A stretch of DNA of 64,000 bases, taken from Tissierella sp032104385 (GTDB lineage: Bacteria > Bacillota > Clostridia > Tissierellales > Tissierellaceae). Position 1 is the first letter of the stretch. Every line of letters begins with the position of its first letter. Where the stretch lies: contig NZ_DAMCHJ010000005.1 of assembly GCF_032104385.1 (NCBI RefSeq), positions 62,001-126,000 of the forward strand, given 5' to 3'. The translations under genes were made by a program, and so were the position numbers. The notes under the pieces are model-generated. The model had not been told where the DNA came from, did no database searches, and saw only the letters and a list, made by a program, of their open reading frames with translations. Positions 52,437 through 61,609 of the stretch are shown here, in pieces.

Positions 52437-53393
52437 ATGAAGGATTCTTTTGGAAGAGAAATAAATTATCTTAGGATTTCCCTAACGGATAGATGTAATT
52501 TAAGATGTATATATTGTATGCCAGAGAAGGGAGTCTCTAAGTTTTCTCATGAGGAAATATTGACATTAGAAGAGGTATATGAAATAACAAAGGTTTTTGT
52601 AGAATTAGGTGTAAATAAAATAAGATTTACTGGAGGAGAACCCCTCATAAGAAAAGGTATAATAGATTTAATATATAAAGTATCAAAGCTTGATGGAGTG
52701 AAAGATTTGGCTATGACCACCAATGGCATACTTCTTAAAGAATATGCTAAGGAACTAAAGAAGGCAGGTTTAAACAGAGTAAATATTAGCTTAGATACTT
52801 TAGATGAAGAAAAATATAGTCTTATTACTAGGGGCGGAAAACTTGAGAATGTTTTAGAAGGTATAGAAGAAGCGAAGAAAGTAGGTTTAACTCCTATAAA
52901 GATAAATACTGTTCTAATAGGTGGCTTTAATGATGATGAAATAGAGTCTTTCATAGGATTAACAGAGAAAGAAGATATAAATATTAGGTTTATCGAACTA
53001 ATGCCAATAGGAGAAGCGGCAGGATGGGCTAAAGAAAAATTTATTTCTAACGATATTATATTAGAGAAGGTTAAAGAGTTAATACCTATCCCAAGGGAAG
53101 ATAAATCTTCACCAGCAGTATATTATAAACTGCCCAATGGAAAAGGTAAAGTAGGTATAATAAATCCAATATCCTGTAAATTCTGTGCTAATTGTAATAG
53201 GGTAAGATTAACATCTAAAGGGCAGCTTAAATTATGTCTTCATTCTAATAGAGAGATAGATATAAAAGAAGCATTAAAAAGTGGACAGGATATGAGGAAA
53301 TTAATAATTGACTCTATAAACCAAAAAGAAGAATCTCATCATCTAGAAAACGGAAAGTATATAAGTAGAAATATGAATCAAATAGGGGGATAA
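52437..53393 (+). CDS. moaA: GTP 3',8-cyclase MoaA
   Basis: This 318-residue radical SAM enzyme starts molybdopterin synthesis from GTP. The SAM cluster motif CNLRCIYCMPEKG lies at about residues 20-32, FTGGEPLIRKG follows, and the second cluster is bound by CKFCANCNRVRLTSKGQLKLC near the C-terminus (split here by residue type). The ATG immediately follows the tatC stop codon. Length is normal, but the usual C-terminal GG appears only as IGG after a short tail, consistent with the family. Confidence 0.96.
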   Translation: MKDSFGREINYLRISLTDRCNLRCIYCMPEKGVSKFSHEEILTLEEVYEITKVFVELGVNKIRFTGGEPLIRKGIIDLIYKVSKLDGVKDLAMTTNGILLKEYAKELKKAGLNRVNISLDTLDEEKYSLITRGGKLENVLEGIEEAKKVGLTPIKINTVLIGGFNDDEIESFIGLTEKEDINIRFIELMPIGEAAGWAKEKFISNDIILEKVKELIPIPREDKSSPAVYYKLPNGKGKVGIINPISCKFCANCNRVRLTSKGQLKLCLHSNREIDIKEALKSGQDMRKLIIDSINQKEESHHLENGKYISRNMNQIGG

Positions 53394-53396
53394 ACA

Positions 53397-54299
53397 ATGG
53401 AATTTACACATTTTAATAAATATGGAAGAGCTCATATGGTAGAAGTTGGAGAAAAAGAAGATACTAAAAGGAAGGCTATAGCAAGAGGAAAAATCAGAAT
53501 GAAAAAAGATACCATCCAAAAAATCAAGGATGGACTTATGAAAAAAGGAGATGTATTGTCTGTAGCTCAAATAGGTGGAATAATGGGAGCTAAGAAAACC
53601 AGTGATTTGATTCCAATGTGTCATAATATATTTTTAACAGGTGCAGATATTAGATTTAATGTATTAGACGATGCTATTGAGGTTGAATCGGAAGTAAAAA
53701 CTGTAGGTAAAACAGGAGTCGAGATGGAGGCTTTAACGGCTGTATCTCTAGCTTGTCTAACCATATATGATATGAGTAAAGCAGTTGATAAGGATATGGT
53801 AATTGAAGATATAAGACTTATTAAGAAGACAGGTGGAAAGACAGGTGATTATGTGAGAAAAGAAGTAAAAGGTAGAGTGCTATCCATAAATATTTCAGAG
53901 GAAAAAGGGGTAGTTAAAGAGCCTATAAAAGAAGGGTTATTCATTGAAAACTCTGGGCTGGAAAATGATGCTCATTCGGGCAATTGGCATAGGCAAGTAA
54001 GTTTACTAGGCATAGAAAGTTTTGAAAAAATGGAAAATCAGGGTGTAGAAGGCTTAGTACCAGGAATATTTGCAGAGAATATAACGACAGAAGGAATAAT
54101 CCTTTATGAGTTACCAATAGGTACAAAGTTAATTATAGGAGAAACAATACAAGAAGTTACTCAGATAGGCAAGGAATGTCATACGGGATGTGCAATAGCT
54201 AAAAAAGTTGGTAAATGTGTTATGCCGAAGGAAGGAATTTTTACTAAGGTTTTAAAGGGTGGACTTATTAAAGAAGGAGATATTATAGAAATAATATAG
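53397..54299 (+). CDS. moaC: MoaC-MOSC fusion protein
   Basis: This 300-residue protein joins two cofactor-related domains. Residues 1-158 are MoaC (cyclic pyranopterin monophosphate synthase) with MVEVGEKEDTKRKAIARG, LIPMCHNIFLTG and KTGVEMEALTAVS. Residues 160-300 are a MOSC domain (EPIKEGLFIENSGLENDAHSG, GLVPGIFAENITTEG, ECHTGCAIAKKVGKC), a fold used for sulfur and molybdenum cofactor transfer. The fusion lies three bases after moaA and ends the cofactor block at a terminator. MoaD and MoaE, needed for the next step, are not encoded in this window. Confidence 0.93.
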   Translation: MEFTHFNKYGRAHMVEVGEKEDTKRKAIARGKIRMKKDTIQKIKDGLMKKGDVLSVAQIGGIMGAKKTSDLIPMCHNIFLTGADIRFNVLDDAIEVESEVKTVGKTGVEMEALTAVSLACLTIYDMSKAVDKDMVIEDIRLIKKTGGKTGDYVRKEVKGRVLSINISEEKGVVKEPIKEGLFIENSGLENDAHSGNWHRQVSLLGIESFEKMENQGVEGLVPGIFAENITTEGIILYELPIGTKLIIGETIQEVTQIGKECHTGCAIAKKVGKCVMPKEGIFTKVLKGGLIKEGDIIEII

Positions 54300-54300
54300 T

Positions 54301-54346
54301 AAAAGATAAGTATCAAAAATTCTAAGATTTTTGATACTTATCTTTT
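54301..54346. terminator. Bidirectional terminator between moaC and mnmA
   Basis: Twenty-base arms (54301-54320 with 54327-54346) pair perfectly and are flanked by A and T runs; the genes converge. Confidence 0.9.
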
Positions 54347-55454
54347 AAAGATTTAAATAGAGATGTTTTTTATCTAATGGCTCTATTGATTCTATGATAC
54401 AAGAGCCAAGACATACTTCATTTTCATATAATACTGCAGCTTGGCCCGGTGTTACAGCTTTTACAGGATTATCATATTTTATATGGAGTTTTCCATTGTC
54501 CAATATATTCACAGTTACAGGTATATCCGATTGTCGATATCTAAATTTGGCAGTACATTTTAATGGCATACTTGGTGTTTTTTCTAATATCCAAGAAGGT
54601 AATTCTCCAATTAATGAGGTGGAATAAAGTGCCGGATTCTTTTCTCCTTGTGCTACATATAGTATGTTTTCTTTTATGTTTTTTCCCACAACAAACCAAG
54701 GTTCTCCAGTTCCAACTCCTCCGATTCCTATTCCTTTTCGTTGTCCTAAGGTATAGTGAATAAGTCCGCTATGTCTTCCTATTTTATTTCCATCTACATC
54801 TATAATATCTCCTTCTTTTGCCAAGAGATATCTATCTAAGAACTCATCAAAATCTCTTTCACCTATAAAGCAAATACCTGTAGAATCCTTCTTTCTAGCT
54901 GTATATAAATTATGCTTCTCTGCTAACTCTCTAACTTCCTTTTTTTCCAAATGACCTATAGGAAATATTGTTTTAGAAAGAGCATTCTGTCCTATTCTTG
55001 ATAAGAAATAGGATTGATCTTTATTATTATCTTTTCCTCTAATAAGGTAATAAACATCTTCCCTTTTTTCTACTTGCGCGTAATGTCCCATTGCTATATA
55101 ATCTCCCTCTAGATTTAAAGCATAATCTAAAAAGGCATTGAATTTTATTTCTTGGTTACACATAACATCTGGATTGGGAGTTCTCCCTTTCTTATATTCA
55201 TCTAGAAAATAAGTAAATACTCTATCCCAGTATTCTTTTTCAAAGTTTATAGTATAAAATGGAATATCCAATTGGTCAGCCACTGCTCTAGCATCATCTG
55301 CATCTGCTGTTGCTGTACATATACCATCTTCGTCTTTTTCATTCCAATTTTTCATAAATAGTCCAATAACATCATAACCTGCTTCTTTTAAGAGTAAAGC
55401 AGAAACTGATGAATCAACTCCGCCACTCATGCCTAATATTACCCTTTTTCCCAT
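54345..55454 (-). CDS. mnmA: tRNA-specific 2-thiouridylase MnmA
   Basis: This 369-residue enzyme thiolates the wobble uridine of Lys, Glu and Gln tRNAs. The PP-loop ATP site is GMSGGVDSSVSALLL at the N-terminus; the catalytic cysteines are in NPDVMCNQEIKF and GICFIGERDF. Length and order are normal. It is transcribed alone, leftward, with AAAAGGAG before the ATG. Confidence 0.96.
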   Translation of the reverse strand: MGKRVILGMSGGVDSSVSALLLKEAGYDVIGLFMKNWNEKDEDGICTATADADDARAVADQLDIPFYTINFEKEYWDRVFTYFLDEYKKGRTPNPDVMCNQEIKFNAFLDYALNLEGDYIAMGHYAQVEKREDVYYLIRGKDNNKDQSYFLSRIGQNALSKTIFPIGHLEKKEVRELAEKHNLYTARKKDSTGICFIGERDFDEFLDRYLLAKEGDIIDVDGNKIGRHSGLIHYTLGQRKGIGIGGVGTGEPWFVVGKNIKENILYVAQGEKNPALYSTSLIGELPSWILEKTPSMPLKCTAKFRYRQSDIPVTVNILDNGKLHIKYDNPVKAVTPGQAAVLYENEVCLGSCIIESIEPLDKKHLYLNL

Positions 55455-55588
55455 AATTTTCTCCTTTTTAAATACTTATTTTTTCATATAAATATTATAT
55501 CATAGTATTTTCTGTTTTTATTATATTTATTAAGGATGCTTTGGAAGAAATAAATTCAAGCTATAATTTTACTATGGTATTGAAAATT

Positions 55589-55670
55589 CGTACAATTATT
55601 GACAAATAGATACTATTATAATATTATATAGTCCACTGGTTTTTTCAAGATGTCTAGTGGGTTATTTTAT
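55589..55670 (+). promoter_or_regulatory. Promoter, operator half-site and 5' hairpin of the GntR gene
   Basis: TTGACA (55599-55604) and TATTAT (55622-55627) are 17 bases apart. CGTACAATT next to the -35 box matches one arm of the operator at 59136-59177, suggesting autoregulation. The hairpin ccactgg/ctagtgg with a T-rich 3' flank (55633-55670) would lie at the very 5' end of the RNA. Confidence 0.55.
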
Positions 55671-55689
55671 TATAAAGCAGGTGTAAAAA

Positions 55690-56412
55690 TTGACAATGAA
55701 GAAAGATTTTTTGTATATACAGTTATATAATAAATTTAAGAAAAATATTGAAAATAATATATGGGCAGAGGGGATTAAGTTGCCATCAGAGTATGAACTT
55801 ATGGAGGAGTATAACGTAAGTAGAGATACTATACGAAAATCATTACAACGATTAGCCCAAGAAGGATATGTTTATAGACAAGCCGGGAAAGGTACTTTTG
55901 TGAATAATCTTAAATCTAGATATAAACTTACCTCTTTAGAAAGTTTTTCAGAGCAGATGCTATATATGGGTTTAATGCCATCTAGTAAGATATTGAGTCT
56001 TAGCCTTGAGATACCTGACAATAGAGTTAAGGGTTATCTTGAAATACTAGATGACGAAAAGGTTTATAAAGTTGAACGATTAAGATTAGCTAATAATGAG
56101 CCAATGTGTTATGAAATAGCTTATGTATCTGAGAGATTATGCCCTGATTTAGATAAACAGGTTTATAATAATTCATCTTTATATAAAATTTATGAGGAAC
56201 ATTATAATTTGAAGCTGGATTATGGAAATCTATATTTGGAAGCTGAAGGATGCCCTAAAGAGTATAGTCACCATTTAAAAATAAATAAAGGTTCACCAAT
56301 ATTGAAAATGAAATGCGTTGTATATACAGATAATAAGAAACCTTTATATTTTGTTGAGAGTTATTATATAGGAACAAAATATGTATTTTTTGCAAGTATG
56401 CCAAGAATATAA
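55690..56412 (+). CDS. GntR-family regulator with UTRA ligand domain
   Basis: This 240-residue regulator has an N-terminal winged helix (KLPSEYELMEEYNVSRDTIRKSLQRLAQEGYVYRQAGKGTFV, quoted in parts) and a UTRA/chorismate-lyase-like sensor domain (residues 85-240, with YKVERLRLANNEPMCYE). UTRA regulators sense phosphorylated sugars or similar small molecules. The candidate operator lies before the PTS-like operon 2.7 kb away on the other strand. A TTG start at 55690 fits the AGGTG site best; an ATG six bases later is an alternative. Confidence 0.88.
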   Translation: MTMKKDFLYIQLYNKFKKNIENNIWAEGIKLPSEYELMEEYNVSRDTIRKSLQRLAQEGYVYRQAGKGTFVNNLKSRYKLTSLESFSEQMLYMGLMPSSKILSLSLEIPDNRVKGYLEILDDEKVYKVERLRLANNEPMCYEIAYVSERLCPDLDKQVYNNSSLYKIYEEHYNLKLDYGNLYLEAEGCPKEYSHHLKINKGSPILKMKCVVYTDNKKPLYFVESYYIGTKYVFFASMPRI

Positions 56413-56613
56413 AAGTTTAATGAAAGTATTGTAAAACAGTGCTTTTGAATTCATATAAAAAATTTTACATTAACAAGAATAATGAATTAGGGACTTATTT
56501 ATGGACTATAAAAAAGAATTTTATTGAATTGCTAATAAATTAAGTAATGTTTTTATGAAAGTAAATTAATATGGAATTTATATTAATGGGGATTAGAGGT
56601 TTTCCATAGGCAA

Positions 56614-56698
56614 TAAAAAAGGGGCTTGTTTCATAACTGATTTACAATTATGAAACAGCACCTTTTTTATTTATAAACTATCTTTTTGAAACAGCCCC
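56614..56698. terminator. Terminator with two alternative pairings
   Basis: The arm gtttcataa near 56628-56636 pairs with ttatgaaac at 56647-56655 inside A and T runs, making a good terminator for either strand. A second copy of the right arm, gaaacagcccc at 56688-56698, can pair instead with the left arm ggggcttgtttc. The rest of the 56413-56711 gap shows no gene. Confidence 0.7.
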
Positions 56699-56711
56699 AT
56701 TTTGGTTACCA

Positions 56712-57545
56712 TTAGATAAATTTTCTAACTACATTTTGTACAGCTATTTTTGCGGCATCATCAATTGCAGTACCTACTACTAGGATATTAACTCCTGTAT
56801 CTGAAAAGGCTTTAAAATTACTTAGATTTATGCCGCCCTCTGCAAGTGTGGGTACTTTTACTGATTCTACTAAAGCATAGAGTCTTTCTTTAACAATTGG
56901 ATGAATTTCTCCAGCATCTGCCCCTTCATAACTCATGCCAGTCATAAGACCTATAAAATCAATTCCTATACTTTCCATATCCTTAGCAACTTTAGCTACT
57001 TCTTCAGGAGTTCGAGCAGGTAATCCAAAGGTATGAAGATCATCAGGGTGTCCAATATAGGCATCTACAAGCAGACCGTATTTGTGGGCTTTATTCACTA
57101 CTTCTTCTAAATCCTTTAAACTAGACTTATGGATGTGAAGTCCGTCAGCACCTGCTTTAGATAAGCTTATGAAAACTTCGTCAGATATTTCTACTGGTAC
57201 TAACTCATGAAAGCCGCCAGGTATTCCTACAGTTATGAATATATCTTGGCCTACTACATTTCTTATACCTTCAGTAACCTTTATCATTTCAATAACTGGT
57301 AATTCATGACGTATTTGTTCTGCATCATGCATATTTGTAACACCTTTAAATCCTCTTGCTAAAGCTACTGCTGGATGATTTGGTTCTATTAATTTCACCC
57401 CTGCATTAACTACTGCTTTTGCAAGTCTTGCATCATCTCCAGTTATTCCTGTGCTTAATATTGTAGTCCCTCCATGCAATTTTATTGCATCTAAGACTTT
57501 ATTTAAACCTCTTCTTCTCTTGCTTTCCATATCTGATGTAAACAT
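56712..57545 (-). CDS. TIM-barrel protein linked to a PTS-like transporter
   Basis: This 277-residue cytosolic protein looks like a TIM-barrel aldolase or phosphate-binding enzyme. Alternating strands such as VKLIEPNHPAVALA, IFITVGIPGGFHE, GADGLHIHKSS, YGLLVDAYIGHPDDLH, and a closing VPTLAEGGINLSNFKAF...ILVVGTAIDDA are consistent with a phosphate-binding C-terminal barrel end. I do not recognise a defined catalytic family; aldolases of keto-acid phosphates and dehydratases with this fold are possible. The gene follows the transporter gene by one base and has AAGGAGG, so it probably acts on the imported compound. Confidence 0.65.
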   Translation of the reverse strand: MFTSDMESKRRRGLNKVLDAIKLHGGTTILSTGITGDDARLAKAVVNAGVKLIEPNHPAVALARGFKGVTNMHDAEQIRHELPVIEMIKVTEGIRNVVGQDIFITVGIPGGFHELVPVEISDEVFISLSKAGADGLHIHKSSLKDLEEVVNKAHKYGLLVDAYIGHPDDLHTFGLPARTPEEVAKVAKDMESIGIDFIGLMTGMSYEGADAGEIHPIVKERLYALVESVKVPTLAEGGINLSNFKAFSDTGVNILVVGTAIDDAAKIAVQNVVRKFI

Positions 57546-57546
57546 A

Positions 57547-59118
57547 TTATGCCTCCTTATTGATTTTTGATTTATTAACCCTATTAGCTATTACTGTAAT
57601 TATAAAAGCAGAAGATAGTCCTACTAACATACTAACCAAGAATCCAAATGGATTATTTGATAGTGCCGGTGCAGTAATGGAAGGGACATAAGCAGTACCA
57701 TGAACATTAAATAGACCTACTGATATACCTGATAATGCAGCTGATATCATTGCTCCTATAAATACTAATTTATCTGAAAACATAAAAGGATATGCAGCTT
57801 CAACAAATGTACCAAATGCTATATTAATGAAAAATCCTGGTGCTGCAATAGCTGCTTCAGATTTTTGTTTTGGAAATAGAATATTGGCTAAGGTAATACC
57901 TGCTGAAACCATTACTAATCCTGTCATATCAACAGCTCCTAAAAAGCTTGCTCCAGTTGTTTCCATTTCTAGTAAAACAATTGGCAGTATTGCTGCATGA
58001 TATACTCCTCCTATTATTGCAGGCCAAATTAATAATCCAGCTACGGCTCCAGCTAAAATTGGGCTAAAGTTTACTGCAGTTTCGATTATTGATCTTATTC
58101 CATTACCTAACATTAAAGTAATTGGTGATATTAAGAAATAAACTATTAATCCAGCAATTAGACCAGATAATCCTCCTGAAATAATATTAGCCGTTGTCCC
58201 TGGGAAATTCCAATTTAAAGCAAGTCTAATTAAATAGATAGCGAGAATACCTGCTAAGATACCTCCTATTAGCCCACCGATTAATCCGCCTTTTGATGAG
58301 AGCATGCCCGCAATTACACCAGCAACGATTCCAACTTCATCAAGCCCAGATACTTGTTTTGCTGCAATTGCAGCCACTATAACAGGCAAACCTTGAATTA
58401 AAATATTAAATATCTCTCCTAGACTACTAAATGCCGGAATCTTGCTCAGTGCAAGAACTAATGCCATTGCAATAAATCCAGGTAGTGCAGACATCATTAT
58501 TCCCCTAAAGCTAATTCTTTGGAATACATTATCATCTGTAGAACTGGTACTGCTTGATGAGCCTCCTATGGTTGGCTTATACTTAATTCCCCAATATTTA
58601 CTTAAGGCCTGTACAGAAGCTACAGCTCTAGTTCTATTGGTTGTACCGGTAGTACCAGAAGTTGAAATCACATTACCGCCTAGAGATTGTATAGTAGCCA
58701 TAGATGTGCCTCCAGTACCTACTATAGGAATTTTTTTGTTTATTGCTGCTTTAATTGAATGTTTATTTGTATTTTTGGGATCAGAACTCATTAAAATTAA
58801 ACCATCCACTTCCCCATTATTAATCTTGTCAGCTATAGCTATATCTTTTTCTTCTGATATAATGTTAATTTCTGAAAGAGGTTTTTCATCAGAGAAAGCT
58901 ATTTTATTTTGGATAAGATCCCAAGTGTATAGCCTAGTAGGAGAATCCTTATTTATATTATCCATTGAAGCCTTAGCTCCTATAAATTGAATATCTTCTA
59001 CTTCAATACCTGCTGATTTACATTGTGTTTCAATTTCTCCAAGTAGTTTAAGAGGTTCTTTTCCCCCTAAGTTATAAAGGTTCCCCCCACTACTACCTAG
59101 AATGGCAATTTTTTTCAT
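57547..59118 (-). CDS. PTS-like transporter: soluble N-domain fused to a fructose-type EIIC membrane domain
   Basis: This 523-residue protein has two parts. Residues 1-180 form a soluble Rossmann-like domain (KKIAILGSSGGNLYNLGG, DGLILMSSDPKNTNKHS, VGTGGTSMATIQSLGG) that lacks an evident EIIB phospho-cysteine motif. After a serine-rich linker, residues 200-510 hold about nine membrane helices with the glycine-rich GxxxG pattern and the YPFMFSDK/NVHGTAYVPSITAPALSNNPFGFLV loop of fructose-type EIIC. No EIIA or EIIB gene is beside it. It should import a sugar or sugar-like compound; the substrate and energy source are unclear. First gene of the operon under the 59136-59177 operator. Confidence 0.75.
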   Translation of the reverse strand: MKKIAILGSSGGNLYNLGGKEPLKLLGEIETQCKSAGIEVEDIQFIGAKASMDNINKDSPTRLYTWDLIQNKIAFSDEKPLSEINIISEEKDIAIADKINNGEVDGLILMSSDPKNTNKHSIKAAINKKIPIVGTGGTSMATIQSLGGNVISTSGTTGTTNRTRAVASVQALSKYWGIKYKPTIGGSSSSTSSTDDNVFQRISFRGIMMSALPGFIAMALVLALSKIPAFSSLGEIFNILIQGLPVIVAAIAAKQVSGLDEVGIVAGVIAGMLSSKGGLIGGLIGGILAGILAIYLIRLALNWNFPGTTANIISGGLSGLIAGLIVYFLISPITLMLGNGIRSIIETAVNFSPILAGAVAGLLIWPAIIGGVYHAAILPIVLLEMETTGASFLGAVDMTGLVMVSAGITLANILFPKQKSEAAIAAPGFFINIAFGTFVEAAYPFMFSDKLVFIGAMISAALSGISVGLFNVHGTAYVPSITAPALSNNPFGFLVSMLVGLSSAFIITVIANRVNKSKINKEA

Positions 59119-59135
59119 AATATTACCTCCTCTAT

Positions 59136-59177
59136 AATTGTACGTACATTTATATTAATACAAATGTACGTACAATT
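59136..59177 (-). promoter_or_regulatory. Palindromic operator pair for the GntR regulator
   Basis: Two copies of TGTACGTACA (59139-59148 and 59165-59174) form a perfect 42-base dyad, 26 bases centre to centre, immediately upstream of the transporter gene. Self-complementary repeats of this sort are bound by GntR-family dimers. The regulator at 55690 is the only nearby candidate. Confidence 0.75.
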
Positions 59178-59369
59178 CAATAGTTTTTTCTAATAATTAT
59201 AGAATATAATGATTATTATCTAAGGCTAAATCCCATTAAAAATGGAGAAATATATGATGCTAAGGTACTGAGTTTATGGGGTAGACATTCTGAATTCGTA
59301 GTGCCTATAAAACAAAATAAGATGGTTAAAAAGAAATATAAAATACGGAAGAAATGATTGAATAAGTAA
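59178..59369 (+). other. Intergenic stretch with a short orphan coding fragment
   Basis: A 50-codon open stretch without a start codon or ribosome binding site (about 59202-59357) reads LNPIKNGEIYDAKVLSLW and onward to KKKYKIRKK. It might be the end of a decayed gene, but I recognise no family. Confidence 0.25.
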
Positions 59370-59407
59370 AATAATGGACTGGTATTTTAAAATACCAGTC
59401 CATTATT
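59370..59407. terminator. Perfect 38-base palindromic terminator
   Basis: Arms aataatggactggtatttt and its exact complement abut with no unpaired loop; T-rich sequence follows on both strands. It ends the secreted-protein gene on the minus strand. Confidence 0.85.
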
Positions 59408-59417
59408 TTACAAATTT

Positions 59418-60107
59418 TTAAGCATTTATAAGTATATTATTAAGAGTTTCTACATTTTTATTTATAATTTTAAGTAATTCTATTTGTTGGTCTTGAAGTA
59501 ATAATATTCTTTCAAAGGACTTTATTGCACCTTTAAAGTTCTTATTTTTTACTAAAACTATATAGTTTTTAGTTTCTTTGGCTATTTCCCCTACAATATA
59601 ATCACTTTCTTTAATTTCTTTTTTCAAGGTATCGGTGGTTTGTCGTATTTCCCCATAGGTTTCCACATCAATTTTCCTATCTTTATCTTTAATAATATCT
59701 GTCATTTCTAATCTGACATCTGTTAAATTTTTCTGTAACTTATTAGATAACTCATATACTTCTTTTGTATTCAAGACAAACTGTTTCTTACCATTATATT
59801 GTTTTTCTACGATGTCAGCTATGGTTTTTACTACTTTAGAACCTTTTTCGTAAATTTCTTCTACTTTTTCAAAAGCTGAAGGATTGTCATCTTGAAGTTC
59901 TAATATTTCTTCAATAGCGTCTTCTAGTTCTGGATTATTAATATCTCCGTAGACTTTAATATTAGAGAAATTATCTGGTATTTTCTCCAATTCTGTGAGA
60001 ACATCATTAACCTCCTGGGGAATAATTTCAGTTTCAGCATAGACAAACCCACTGCTAAAACTTATTAATAATAAAGATAATGTTAATGCAGTAAAGATTT
60101 TTTTCAT
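59418..60107 (-). CDS. Secreted helical protein of unknown function
   Basis: This 229-residue protein has a classic Sec signal peptide (residues 1-24, ending SGFVYAE) and a mature part that is almost entirely charged helix and probably coiled coil, without cysteines or wall-anchor motif. ATG at 60107 is preferred over an in-frame ATG 12 bases earlier because the GGATGGTGGG site then has proper spacing. It is bounded by a terminator and appears monocistronic. I do not recognise a family. Confidence 0.75.
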   Translation of the reverse strand: MKKIFTALTLSLLLISFSSGFVYAETEIIPQEVNDVLTELEKIPDNFSNIKVYGDINNPELEDAIEEILELQDDNPSAFEKVEEIYEKGSKVVKTIADIVEKQYNGKKQFVLNTKEVYELSNKLQKNLTDVRLEMTDIIKDKDRKIDVETYGEIRQTTDTLKKEIKESDYIVGEIAKETKNYIVLVKNKNFKGAIKSFERILLLQDQQIELLKIINKNVETLNNILINA

Positions 60108-60221
60108 AATACCCACCATCCTTTTGTAATGTTATTTGTAAATATAGGTTGTCTTGCTTCTTATATACCCATTAATTAGCAACTTAATAATATTTATGCA
60201 ATTATTTTATTATTAAATAGT

Positions 60222-61604
60222 TTATACGTTAACCATTAAGGAATTAACTACTTCTTCCATTGCTAATGCCCTTGAGGCCTTTGTTAATATTAAGGAATTA
60301 GGTATCATTACTTCTTTAATTTTTTTAATTAACTCAGGCTTGTTATCAAAAGATGCTACTCTATCTTTACCAAGATTTATTTTTGCAGACTCTGCAATAT
60401 GACGGGATAATGGACCAAAGGTAAAGACATAGTCTATTTTATTCTTATTAATCTTTAATCCGATTTCCTTGTGCATATTGATTTCTTCATCTCCTAAACC
60501 TTGCATATCACCAAGAACAACAATTTTTTGGCTATATCCTAACATAGAATACATAGTATCTAAGGTTGCTAAAACAGAAGAAGGATTTGACTTATAAGAA
60601 TCATTTAAAATGGTAAATCCCTTTCCATGGATTAATTCATTTCTCATTCCTGTTTTCTCTACACTTAGCAAACCTTTTTCAATATTTTCAAAGGAAATTC
60701 CAAAATACCTAGCAACAGCTATTGCTGCAGTGGCATTAAGTACCTGATGTTCTCCTAACATGGGTAAAAAGAAAGTTGGTGAAGAAGGTTCCTTTAAAAA
60801 AAATGAATCTCCAGTTTCATTTATAAAAACAATTTCAGGCTGATAATCATTAAATGGCTTATTACCAAAGGTTTTAACTTCATAATCCATAGGGATATTT
60901 TCTATTTCCTTCTTCAACATATCATCATCCCCATAATAAAGAAAAAGATTGTGAGGTTTTAATCCTTTTAGTATTTCTAGTTTTGCTTTTGCAATATTTT
61001 CTCTAGTTTTTAAGCCTTCCAGATGTGCTTCTCCTATATTAGTAATCACAGCAGCATCAGGTCTAGCAATGGAGGTTAATAATTCTATTTGTCCAAAATT
61101 ATCCATGCCCATTTCAAGAACTGCCATTTCTGTATCTTCTTCCATGGACAAGATAGTCAAAGGTAATCCAATGTAATTATTGAAATTAGCTAAAGTTTTA
61201 TGGGTTTTATATTGAGTTTTTAAAAGACTTGCTAAGATATCCTTAGTGGAAGTTTTGCCGTTACTTCCTGTTATTCCTATTACCTTTGTATTTAGTTGAT
61301 TACGATAGGATTTAGCTAATTCTTGTAAGGCTAATGTTGTATCATCTACAAGAATAAAAGGGAAATCAATATCAGGCATAGTCTCATTTTTATTCCATAG
61401 GCTAGCCGCTGCACCTTTTCCTATTGCCATAGTAATGAAATCATGTCCATTAAAGTTCTCTCCTATTAAGGGTATAAATAATTGTCCATGATTTATATTT
61501 CTTGAATCTGTAGAAACTCCTGTAATTACAGTATCCTTATATTTCTCTTTTAATCCCGTTCCGCCACACATTTGTTGAATTTCTTTTAAATTTCTTGTTA
61601 TCAA
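60222..61604 (-). CDS. murF: UDP-MurNAc-tripeptide:D-Ala-D-Ala ligase MurF
   Basis: This 460-residue Mur ligase adds the D-Ala-D-Ala dipeptide made by the enzyme encoded upstream. It has the STDSRNINHGQLFIPLIGENFNGHDFI opening (quoted in part), ATP site GITGSNGKTSTKD, and LNDSYKSNPSSVLATLD typical of MurF. GAGGTG upstream spaces best to TTG at 61604; a GTG at 61613 overlapping the ddl stop codon would add three residues and cannot be excluded. Second gene of the ddl-murF operon. Confidence 0.95.
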   Translation of the reverse strand: MITRNLKEIQQMCGGTGLKEKYKDTVITGVSTDSRNINHGQLFIPLIGENFNGHDFITMAIGKGAAASLWNKNETMPDIDFPFILVDDTTLALQELAKSYRNQLNTKVIGITGSNGKTSTKDILASLLKTQYKTHKTLANFNNYIGLPLTILSMEEDTEMAVLEMGMDNFGQIELLTSIARPDAAVITNIGEAHLEGLKTRENIAKAKLEILKGLKPHNLFLYYGDDDMLKKEIENIPMDYEVKTFGNKPFNDYQPEIVFINETGDSFFLKEPSSPTFFLPMLGEHQVLNATAAIAVARYFGISFENIEKGLLSVEKTGMRNELIHGKGFTILNDSYKSNPSSVLATLDTMYSMLGYSQKIVVLGDMQGLGDEEINMHKEIGLKINKNKIDYVFTFGPLSRHIAESAKINLGKDRVASFDNKPELIKKIKEVMIPNSLILTKASRALAMEEVVNSLMVNV

Positions 61605-61609
61605 AACCT

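Noticed and set aside
58442..58990. Long open frame antisense to the PTS-like transporter
   Set aside because: It is a shadow of the soluble domain of the transporter and has no ribosome binding site.
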